DNA of 37,548 bases from Clostridia bacterium (lineage in GTDB: Bacteria; Bacillota; Clostridia; Oscillospirales; Acutalibacteraceae): positions 1 through 37,548 of the forward strand of contig JAFWAC010000007.1 in NCBI GenBank assembly GCA_017507805.1. The letters are read 5' to 3'. How positions within the stretch are numbered: position 1 is the first letter of the stretch; each line of letters opens with the position of its first letter. Made by a program: the position numbers and the translations under genes. Under the pieces are notes generated by a model. That model saw only the letters and a program-made list of their open reading frames with translations, was not told where the DNA came from and did no database searches. This document shows positions 16,809 through 22,839 of this stretch, piece by piece.

Positions 16809-16828
16809 GGGCTCCGCTTACGGAGCCC
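16809..16828 (-). other. Intra-operon stem-loop between BMC-H and BMC-P genes
   Basis: A perfect 8-bp GC-rich stem (gggctccg and cggagccc) has a 4-nt loop and sits 17 nt past the BMC-H stop. No U-tract follows on the minus strand, so it is more likely an RNA-stability or processing element, or a partial terminator, than a full terminator. Confidence 0.6.
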
Positions 16829-16845
16829 TGCTATCTCCGCTGATT

Positions 16846-17124
16846 TTACTTTAATGAGGGTAAAATCTTTTCAACATCTGCATGGGGTCTGGGGATTACA
16901 TGAACTGCAACCAATTCGCCCAGCTTGGATGCTGCTGCAGAACCTGACTCGGTTGCAGCCTTAACTGCGCCTACATCGCCGCGTACCATAACAGATACGA
17001 GTCCTGAACCGATTTTCTCGGTACCGATAAGCTCAACATTAGCAGCCTTTACCATTGCATCTGCTGCCTCAATTGCTGCAACAAGACCTCTGGTTTCTAC
17101 CATTCCAAGTGCTTCAAGTGCCAT
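16846..17124 (-). CDS. BMC-H hexameric shell protein (PduA/PduJ-like), copy 1
   Basis: The protein has 92 residues and a single BMC domain. The pore loop EKIGSG is the same as in PduA, which forms the propanediol-permeable pore in Salmonella. The sequence is nearly identical to the proteins of the genes at 17166 and 17883, differing mainly in the first four residues, NVE versus EVE, and the ESGSAAA segment. It forms the hexagonal facets of the shell. It is the last of five BMC-H genes in tandem. Confidence 0.95.
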   Translation of the reverse strand: MALEALGMVETRGLVAAIEAADAMVKAANVELIGTEKIGSGLVSVMVRGDVGAVKAATESGSAAASKLGELVAVHVIPRPHADVEKILPSLK

Positions 17125-17165
17125 TTTTAGTTCCTCCTGTTAAGATTTATTAATTAAATTATTAA

Positions 17166-17549
17166 TTAAAGCTTAGGTAAAATTTTCTCAACATCTGCGT
17201 GGGGTCTGGGGATTACATGAACTGCAACCAACTCGCCCAGCTTAGATGCTGCAGATGCGCCCGATTCGGTTGCAGCCTTAACTGCACCTACATCGCCGCG
17301 TACCATAACAGATACGAGTCCCGAGCCGATTTTCTCGGTTCCGATAAGCTCAACATTAGCAGCCTTTACCATTGCATCTGCTGCTTCAATAGCCGCTACG
17401 AGACCTCTGGTTTCTACCATTCCAAGTGCCTGAAAATTCATTTTCTTTTCCTCCTTTGAAAAATTTTCCTTAACAGCCGGTGTTGTCTCCGGCGGCTTTG
17501 TGGTTTTTGCAGGTGCTTTTTTGGAAGCACTGCTCTTTGCCTCTGCCAT
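17166..17549 (-). CDS. BMC-H shell protein with N-terminal Lys/Ala/Pro extension and internal start (copy 2)
   Basis: The long form has 127 residues from the ATG at 17549 (AAAGGTGG 8 nt upstream). About 36 residues of low-complexity Lys/Ala/Pro/Thr/Glu sequence ([20 protein letters not shown], then TTPAV...KEEKK) precede a standard PduA-like BMC-H domain with the pore loop EKIGSG. Inside the gene, an ATG at 17441 is preceded by a perfect AAGGAGG 8 nt away. Starting there gives a 91-residue BMC-H like the neighbouring copies. Both isoforms may therefore be made. The KEEKK of the extension is encoded by the internal ribosome site itself, which suggests that an ordinary shell gene gained an upstream in-frame extension. 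A GTG at 17561 overlaps the upstream ribosome site and is less likely. Confidence 0.85.
   Translation of the reverse strand: MAEAKSSASKKAPAKTTKPPETTPAVKENFSKEEKKMNFQALGMVETRGLVAAIEAADAMVKAANVELIGTEKIGSGLVSVMVRGDVGAVKAATESGASAASKLGELVAVHVIPRPHADVEKILPKL
17439..17456 (-). promoter_or_regulatory. Internal ribosome binding site and ATG within the extended BMC-H gene
   Basis: AAGGAGG (17450-17456, minus strand) sits 8 nt before an in-frame ATG (17441-17439). It is stronger than the site of the full-length start. It would direct synthesis of the unextended shell protein. Confidence 0.7.
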
Positions 17550-17570
17550 ATTATTAGCCACCTTTCAGGT

Positions 17571-17870
17571 TTATGCTTTTGCTTTAGCTTTAGCCATTCG
17601 TGAGGCGCTGAGCTTAACCATACGCTCGGTCTCACTGTGAGGACTTGCAATCACTGCCGATGCGGCAGGTTTGATTATCGAGCCGTTTACGGCCGCTTCA
17701 ACTGCGGCGCTTACTGCCGATATCTGACCTTCAACAATAATGGTTACAAGTCTTCCGCCAAGCTTTCTTTCCCAGGTCACAAAGCTAACCTCTGCCGCCT
17801 TGCACATAATATCAAGGCAATCCACCGCGGCGGTTACACTCTGAACCTCTATAAGTCCCAAAGACTTCAT
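17571..17870 (-). CDS. BMC-H shell protein, divergent paralog with basic tail
   Basis: The protein has 99 residues and a single BMC domain (MKSLGLIEVQSVTAAVDCLD, then GGRLVTIIVEGQISAV). The pore region reads KLGGR instead of KIGSG, so its pore chemistry differs from its neighbours. The C-terminus is an Ala/Lys tail (MAKAKAKA) that could face the lumen or bind cargo. It lies between copy 2 and copy 3 of the PduA-like proteins, so it belongs to the same shell. An AGAGGGGAT site precedes its ATG. Confidence 0.9.
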   Translation of the reverse strand: MKSLGLIEVQSVTAAVDCLDIMCKAAEVSFVTWERKLGGRLVTIIVEGQISAVSAAVEAAVNGSIIKPAASAVIASPHSETERMVKLSASRMAKAKAKA

Positions 17871-17882
17871 TTATATCCCCTC

Positions 17883-18158
17883 TTAAAGCTTAGGTAAAAT
17901 CTTTTCAACATCTGTATGGGGTCTGGGGATTACATGAACTGCAACCAATTCGCCCAGCTTAGATGCTGCGGATGCGCCCGACTCGGTTGCAGCCTTAACT
18001 GCACCTACATCGCCGCGAACCATAACAGATACGAGTCCTGAACCGATTTTCTCGGTACCGATAAGCTCAACCTCTGCCGCCTTTACCATTGCATCAGCAG
18101 CCTCGATTGCTGCCACAAGACCTCTTGTTTCTATCATTCCAAGTGCTTCGTATGCCAT
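17883..18158 (-). CDS. BMC-H hexameric shell protein (PduA/PduJ-like), copy 3
   Basis: The protein has 91 residues and a single BMC domain, with [13 protein letters not shown] at the start, pore loop EKIGSG and the C-terminal [11 protein letters not shown]. It is nearly identical to copies 1 and 2, including long stretches of identical DNA. It is a facet-forming hexamer. The divergent BMC-H gene follows after 12 nt. Confidence 0.95.
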   Translation of the reverse strand: MAYEALGMIETRGLVAAIEAADAMVKAAEVELIGTEKIGSGLVSVMVRGDVGAVKAATESGASAASKLGELVAVHVIPRPHTDVEKILPKL

Positions 18159-18182
18159 TTTTATTTCCTCCGTTAAATTTAA

Positions 18183-18497
18183 TTATTTTTTATCAAAAGC
18201 ATTTAGCTTCAGCATTTTTTCTGTGCCGTCCTCGGCATTGGGAATTATGTGCTTACAAATTACTCCCGATACACGGTCTGCCGCCTCCTCAGCCGCTTCA
18301 ACCGCCGCCTCTACCGCCGCAACACTGCCGCGGAATTTTACCGCAACTATAAGCGGTACCTCAAGTCCATCGGGATTACCGGGCTTGTTTTTATCAAAGG
18401 TTTCAACCGTTACTGCCGCCGCTTTACAGCCTGCATCACAGGCAACAAAGGCAGCTACAAGACCGTAAACCTCTATTATACCGACTGCCTTACCCAT
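18183..18497 (-). CDS. BMC-H shell protein, long-loop variant
   Basis: The protein has 104 residues from the ATG at 18497 (AAAGGTG 6 nt upstream). An earlier GTG overlaps this site and is rejected. The BMC fold is recognisable (GKAVGIIEVYGLVAAFVACD), but the pore-loop region is lengthened (FDKNKPGNPDGLEVPL), so the hexamer pore should differ from the KIGSG type. It lies 11 nt after the zinc ADH gene. Similar single-domain variants occur in GRM loci; the transported metabolite is unknown. Confidence 0.87.
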   Translation of the reverse strand: MGKAVGIIEVYGLVAAFVACDAGCKAAAVTVETFDKNKPGNPDGLEVPLIVAVKFRGSVAAVEAAVEAAEEAADRVSGVICKHIIPNAEDGTEKMLKLNAFDKK

Positions 18498-18508
18498 TAG
18501 CATCACCT

Positions 18509-19699
18509 TTATTCATTGATGATGGCAATCTTAAGACCCTGCATTGAAAGGTTGGTCTTTAATGCCTCATTTATCTGCTCTAACGGGAAGCGGTGGGTAA
18601 TAAGCTTTTCAAGCGGTAAGCCTATTGCCTTAGCGCGCTTGAGGAAATCGAAGGTGGTTGCATAATCGCGAAGGGTGTATACCCAAGAACCAACGGTTGT
18701 TATCTCCTTAGCGCAAATATCAAAGTGGGGGTTGATTGTGGCATCGCCGCCATTAATAAAGAAGCCAAGCTCACAAAGACCGCCGCCGTTACGGATAAAC
18801 TTATAAATATTTGAGTGTGCCACGGGCGAGCCTGTGCATTGGAAGGCAAAGTCTGCGGCATAACCGCCGAAGGCTCCCTCAACAGCCGCTGTAAGCTCCT
18901 CTATACCCTTATAATTCTTGAAGTTTACAGAGCGCTCTGCACCCATTTCCTTTGCAAACTCAAGGCGCTTTTCCTCACCGTCAATAGCAACGATATTTTC
19001 AATACCCATCGTACGCAAAATTGCTATACACAAAAGACCGATAGGACCGCAGCCCTGAACGGCTACACGGCTGTTAAAGCGAAGTATGCCGGTGGTCTTT
19101 GCGCGCTCCACTGCGTGAATAAGCACAGCCGCAGGCTCAATGAGAATACGGGAATCAAGGTCAAGGTCGCTTACATTAAATATAGTTGAGCCGCCGCGAA
19201 CAACCATATAGTCGGCAAACCAACCGTTAAGATGAATATCGTCATCAGGCAAAAGGCCGAATACATCGGCACCGCCAACATTTTGCTTGTTAAGGTCAAA
19301 CATAGTAATGTCGGGGTTGTCCTTGAAAATCATACAGGTAACAACCTTATCACCTATATTTAAAGGCTTGCCGGCACTGTCCTTCTTAACATTTTTACCC
19401 ATTGCAACGACTTCGCCTGTACCCTCATGTCCCAACACAACAGGAATGAGACCAAAGGGGTCACGCTTAAATTCGTGAGCATCTGTACCGCAAACACCGC
19501 AGCCCTCAACCTTAACGAGAATATCATCGTCACCGAGAGGCGGAATGGGGTATTCCTTAATATCGAAATTTTCCAAAGAAGTAAGCATTGCTACGCGAGA
19601 AGTTGCAGGGACAGCTCCGCCCGACTTTTTAGCCGGTGCCGCACCCTGAATTTCACCGATAACCTGCTTTACAATTCTTTCAATGTCAGCAGAATTCAT
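18509..19699 (-). CDS. Zinc-dependent alcohol dehydrogenase (MDR family) with N-terminal encapsulation peptide
   Basis: The protein has 396 residues. Residues 1-19 (MNSADIERIVKQVIGEIQG) are an amphipathic encapsulation helix closely matching that of PduP, followed by an Ala/Lys/Gly linker to about residue 34. The MDR core follows: catalytic zinc site Cys70 (GCGVCGTD), His91-Glu92 (GHEGTGEV) and Glu188, and Rossmann motif GCGPIG (216-221). The four-cysteine structural zinc lobe of classical ADHs is absent. In context it probably reduces lactaldehyde to 1,2-propanediol or propionaldehyde to propanol (inference). It lies between the GlcG-like gene and the shell genes. Confidence 0.88.
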   Translation of the reverse strand: MNSADIERIVKQVIGEIQGAAPAKKSGGAVPATSRVAMLTSLENFDIKEYPIPPLGDDDILVKVEGCGVCGTDAHEFKRDPFGLIPVVLGHEGTGEVVAMGKNVKKDSAGKPLNIGDKVVTCMIFKDNPDITMFDLNKQNVGGADVFGLLPDDDIHLNGWFADYMVVRGGSTIFNVSDLDLDSRILIEPAAVLIHAVERAKTTGILRFNSRVAVQGCGPIGLLCIAILRTMGIENIVAIDGEEKRLEFAKEMGAERSVNFKNYKGIEELTAAVEGAFGGYAADFAFQCTGSPVAHSNIYKFIRNGGGLCELGFFINGGDATINPHFDICAKEITTVGSWVYTLRDYATTFDFLKRAKAIGLPLEKLITHRFPLEQINEALKTNLSMQGLKIAIINE

Positions 19700-19721
19700 T
19701 ATATGTATCTTTCCTTTCTTA

Positions 19722-20192
19722 TCACAGATTTTCGCTCAGCCACCGCGCGCCGTACTCAGCAAGAGCAGTATCCTGCTCCTCACTGCCGCCGCTTACACCC
19801 AAGCCGCCTATTATATCGCCGTTTTTACCGTACAGCGGTACACCGCCGCCGAAAATAACGATTTTGCCGGAATTGGTAAACTGAATTCCGTAAAGCGAGC
19901 CGCCGGGCGCGGCTAAATTTTTAAGAGCAGAGGTAGGCATTTTAAGCGCCGTCACAGTGTATGCCTTGTTAAACGCAATATCATAGCTTGCTATATACGA
20001 ATCTCTCATACATTGCACCGAAACGGGATTTGTGTGCTTATCCGCAACAGCCGCTACCGCGCGGACACCCATTTCCTTTGCCTTGGCAAACACCGCCGCT
20101 ATAAGCTCGTTTGCCTTTATAAGGCTGATGCTGTTTTCGGGCAGAGCCTCTATTACCTCTTTAACCAAATCCGTAATTTGTTTTTCGGTCAA
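19722..20192 (-). CDS. GlcG/HbpS (PduO C-terminal domain) family protein with encapsulation peptide
   Basis: The protein has 156 residues if it starts at the TTG at 20192, which has AAGGGAG 8 nt upstream. A GTG at 20201 overlaps that site. The N-terminal helix TEKQITDLVKEVIEAL resembles the other encapsulation peptides here. The body is a DUF336/GlcG domain (SVQCMRDSYIASYDIAFNKAYTV, then GGVPLYGKNGDIIGGLGVSG). This domain forms the C-terminal half of PduO and can bind haem in HbpS. The adenosyltransferase half of PduO is missing, in line with a B12-free pathway. Its exact role in GRM loci is not established. Confidence 0.85.
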   Translation of the reverse strand: MTEKQITDLVKEVIEALPENSISLIKANELIAAVFAKAKEMGVRAVAAVADKHTNPVSVQCMRDSYIASYDIAFNKAYTVTALKMPTSALKNLAAPGGSLYGIQFTNSGKIVIFGGGVPLYGKNGDIIGGLGVSGGSEEQDTALAEYGARWLSENL

Positions 20193-20225
20193 ATCAAGCA
20201 CTCCCTTTCTTAAAAGGTACGGCTA

Positions 20226-21026
20226 TTACTTGCCGAGCTGTTCCATAACCTTTTTAGTAATCTGAGCTACTAAATCATCGCTTGCAGCAGATGCAGATGA
20301 AGTTTTATTGACACCGCAGTTATGGCAGCTTAATTTACCGCTTTTAGCATTGGGGCAAAGGTCAGCTGGATGCTTACCCTTCATACCGAACTGTCTGCGG
20401 ATTTCATACAAACGCTCAACCTGTCTCTCATCAAGCTCCTTAGGACCGCCAAGCTGTCTTGAAATAAACAGAAGCTGTGCATAGAACTCAAGAGATTCCA
20501 TCTTATGATAAGCATTAAGCAGACTGTCGGAATAAGCCAATGCACCGTGGTTTTCAAGAAGAACAGCATCAAAGCACTGCAAATACTTTTCAACAGCATC
20601 CGGAATTTCATCGGTGGAGGGTGTGCCGTACTCAGCAATCGGAACGCAACCGAGAGCGATTACAGCCTCAGGCATAATGGGCTGTGTAAGGGGAACACCT
20701 GCGATTGCAAAACCGGTAGCATACATAGGATGAGCATGAACTACCGAATTAACATCGGGACGGTTCTTATAAACACGCATATGCATCTTAATCTCCGATG
20801 AAGGACGGAAGCCGGGGTTAGCCTGAATAACCTTACCCTCTGCATCAACCTTACAAATGTATTCGGGTGTCATAAAGCCCTTACTAACACCTGTGGGGGT
20901 GCAAAGGAATTCGCGGTCGTTAAGCTTTACCGAGATGTTACCGTCATTAGAAGCAACCATTCCCTTATCGTAAATGCGCTTACCAATGTCGCAAATCTGT
21001 TTTTTGATTTCATACTCTGATACCAT
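20226..21026 (-). CDS. Class II aldolase (L-fuculose-phosphate aldolase type) with C-terminal encapsulation peptide
   Basis: The protein has 266 residues. It would cleave fuculose-1-phosphate (or rhamnulose-1-phosphate) to DHAP and lactaldehyde. Residues 1-215 form the class II aldolase fold: catalytic Glu78 and zinc ligands His97, His99 (HAHPMYATG) and His160 (LENHGALA). After it comes an extra segment with Cys224, Cys234 and Cys237 (CHNC), a Ser/Ala linker, and a C-terminal amphipathic helix (DDLVAQITKKVMEQLGK) matching encapsulation peptides. A cargo-tagged aldolase is the hallmark of GRM5 (fucose/rhamnose) compartments. It heads the second transcription unit; AAGGAG precedes its ATG and a promoter lies at 21074-21102. 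Confidence 0.92.
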   Translation of the reverse strand: MVSEYEIKKQICDIGKRIYDKGMVASNDGNISVKLNDREFLCTPTGVSKGFMTPEYICKVDAEGKVIQANPGFRPSSEIKMHMRVYKNRPDVNSVVHAHPMYATGFAIAGVPLTQPIMPEAVIALGCVPIAEYGTPSTDEIPDAVEKYLQCFDAVLLENHGALAYSDSLLNAYHKMESLEFYAQLLFISRQLGGPKELDERQVERLYEIRRQFGMKGKHPADLCPNAKSGKLSCHNCGVNKTSSASAASDDLVAQITKKVMEQLGK

Positions 21027-21073
21027 TGTTTTTTCTCCTTTATGATAGAATATTTTATTTTATTTACATAACA

Positions 21074-21102
21074 AATATATCACACAAACCAACAAAAGTC
21101 AA
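21074..21102 (-). promoter_or_regulatory. Promoter of the aldolase-to-pduQ transcription unit
   Basis: On the minus strand, TTGACT (21097-21102), a 17-nt spacer and TATATT (21074-21079) lie 47 nt before the aldolase ATG. The spacer and -10 are almost identical to those of the distal promoter upstream of the dehydratase (25448-25475). Confidence 0.8.
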
Positions 21103-21122
21103 CACAAATTCGGCAAAAAACC
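21085..21122. promoter_or_regulatory. Operator-like AAACC boxes at the aldolase promoter
   Basis: CAAACC (21085-21090) inside the promoter spacer and AAAACC (21117-21122) just upstream lie 32 bp apart, about three helical turns. The same boxes recur at 25404, 25427 and 25458. They are candidate direct-repeat sites for the DeoR regulator of the locus. Confidence 0.45.
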
Positions 21123-21189
21123 AAATTTTATATGTATTTTTCCTTGGTATTGATGTGGTTTATTCGTTAATTTGTAACCTTTTAAGTCA

Positions 21190-21657
21190 CTACATATCGA
21201 AAATGCGGGTTTTATAATAGCGTTTAGTGTCAAATTCCGATAAAAAGTGCTTTAATTCCTCTATACCTTCACCCGTTACTGCGCTTACCTTGAATATCCT
21301 TTTACAGCCGGCAAGCTCCAACCAACGCACCGCCCTGTCAGCATTGGCATTTTTACGGTCAATCCCCGTAACTATACCTATAACCGGTCGGTTTGCCATT
21401 GAGGTTATATTAGGGCTATAAAGCGAATAGGGTTCATCGGCAGAAAGCAAAAAACCCACTATATCACTTTCATAGGCATAGACCGCAAGCGCGCCCCCGA
21501 AATTACGGCTTTCAACATATTCACCGGGGGTATCAATAAGAAATTTTCCCCTTTCAACACTTTGCGTTTTGGAATAATGTATTCCCTCGCCGTTAAGCGC
21601 TTGGGTCAATGTGGTTTTACCGCACCCCGAGCGACCGATAAGCATTACCTTATTCAT
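21190..21657 (-). CDS. eutP: EutP/PduV-like P-loop GTPase
   Basis: The protein has 155 residues from the ATG at 21657, which overlaps the stop of the preceding shell gene as TGATG (stop-restart coupling). A start 21 nt further up, inside the shell gene, is possible. The Walker A motif GRSGCGKT (8-15) is followed by IDTPGEYVE (G3-type) and VTGIDRKNANADRA (G4 region). PduV/EutP are small GTPase-like proteins in microcompartment operons, linked to compartment positioning; their mechanism is unresolved. It is the last gene of the dehydratase unit, with a 163-nt gap carrying the aldolase promoter behind it. Confidence 0.9.
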   Translation of the reverse strand: MNKVMLIGRSGCGKTTLTQALNGEGIHYSKTQSVERGKFLIDTPGEYVESRNFGGALAVYAYESDIVGFLLSADEPYSLYSPNITSMANRPVIGIVTGIDRKNANADRAVRWLELAGCKRIFKVSAVTGEGIEELKHFLSEFDTKRYYKTRIFDM

Positions 21658-22037
21658 CAGGTTTTTGTTATCGGGCATACGGTAAAGCCCAAGGTTTTTT
21701 CTGTGTAGGCAGTAACCGCCGAAACCGCCTCGCTCACCTGCGAAACACTGCCTGTAACTATAAGTGTGCCGCTGAAGCGGTCAACAAAGCCGAGCTGTGC
21801 GCCCGAAGCCTTGGTAGCAATATCGCCCGCGATAATTGCCGTTTCAGCAGGGCTTAAGGTTATAATACCGATTGCGGAGGTTTTATAGTCCCCTGCCGGG
21901 TCAAGTCCAAGCTTAGTGTAAAGCACAGGATCGGGGTTTGCAATAATGTGCGCAAGGGTTATCTGCTTACCGGGTACAAGCTCCTGAATAATACGGGCTT
22001 TACCCTCGTTTTTGAGTACATCAAAAATTGTATCCAA
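21657..22037 (-). CDS. pduU: Circularly permuted BMC-H shell protein, PduU/EutS-like
   Basis: The protein has 126 residues. The N-terminal strand segment RIIQELVPGKQITLAHIIANP is the hallmark of PduU/EutS, which build a small beta-barrel over the hexamer pore. The permuted BMC domain follows (SAIGIITLSPAETAIIAGD, then GTLIVTGSVSQVSEAV). The start codon is TTG; its AGGAGG site lies within the last codons of the activase gene. The protein is a shell tile with a plugged pore, made with the dehydratase and its activase rather than with the main shell cluster. Confidence 0.92.
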   Translation of the reverse strand: MDTIFDVLKNEGKARIIQELVPGKQITLAHIIANPDPVLYTKLGLDPAGDYKTSAIGIITLSPAETAIIAGDIATKASGAQLGFVDRFSGTLIVTGSVSQVSEAVSAVTAYTEKTLGFTVCPITKT

Positions 22038-22039
22038 GC

Positions 22040-22828
22040 TTATCCTCCTATCTTGGCTCTGAGACCAAATTTCTTTGCTGTTTCAAGCAACAGCTCCATT
22101 TTGCTGTCCTCGGGCGGTGTGATATTCTTAAGGGTATAATCTCTGCCCAAGCCCTTATACTTATCAAAACCTAATCTGTGATAAGGCAGGAGATTTATTT
22201 CACCGCCGGGCATAATCTCGGAAACAAACCGCGATATATCGGATATTTCCTCAACTGTATCATTAAAGGTAGGAATTACCGGCACACGGATAACAAGGTG
22301 ACGGGCTTCCCGACTTAATATTTTAGCATTGTCAAGAATGAGTTTATTGTCTTTACCGGTAAATTCCTTATGCTTTTGTGGGTTTACATGCTTTATATCC
22401 ATCAGGTAATGGTCCAGATGCGGTAAAAGCATACGAATTGTTTCTATGGGTGCGCAGGCTGTGGATTCGATTGCCGTGTTAAAGCCAAAATCGTGCGCGG
22501 CCCTTAGCAGTGCCGCCGCAAATTCCGGTTGACAAAGACATTCTCCGCCCGAGAGTGTGAGACCGCCGCCTGAAAGCCCATAATAAACACGGTCCTTTGC
22601 GACCTCGTCCATAACCTCTTTAACGGTTACATCTCTGCCGATGGTTTTTATTTTTCCTGCCGTTTCCATCTGTTCAATTTTGTAATTTTGAGATTCGGGA
22701 TTACAGCACCAACGGCACCGCAATACGCATCCCTTTAAAAACACAATGGTACGAACACCGGGACCGTCATGCACGGAAAATTTTTGTATATCGAAAATTC
22801 TGCCTGCAGTATTCATATAATCCTGCAT
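22040..22828 (-). CDS. Glycyl radical enzyme activase (radical SAM), short form
   Basis: The protein has 262 residues. It makes the glycyl radical on the adjacent dehydratase using SAM and a [4Fe-4S] cluster held by Cys34, Cys38 and Cys41 (GCVLRCRWCCNP). The activase signature HDGPGVRTIVFLKGC precedes it, and the SAM motif SGGGLTLSGGE lies near residue 90. Activases of diol/glycerol and choline enzymes usually carry a ferredoxin-like insert with CxxC clusters after the first motif. Here the stretch between residues 42 and about 95 has no such cysteines, more like the pyruvate formate-lyase activase. It starts 11 nt after the dehydratase gene with AAGGTG. Confidence 0.94.
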   Translation of the reverse strand: MQDYMNTAGRIFDIQKFSVHDGPGVRTIVFLKGCVLRCRWCCNPESQNYKIEQMETAGKIKTIGRDVTVKEVMDEVAKDRVYYGLSGGGLTLSGGECLCQPEFAAALLRAAHDFGFNTAIESTACAPIETIRMLLPHLDHYLMDIKHVNPQKHKEFTGKDNKLILDNAKILSREARHLVIRVPVIPTFNDTVEEISDISRFVSEIMPGGEINLLPYHRLGFDKYKGLGRDYTLKNITPPEDSKMELLLETAKKFGLRAKIGG

Positions 22829-22839
22829 TGCTTAACACC

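Noticed and set aside
17559-17561. GTG start giving a 131-residue extended BMC-H
   Set aside because: The GTG overlaps the AAAGGTGG ribosome site itself; the ATG at 17549 has the right spacing.
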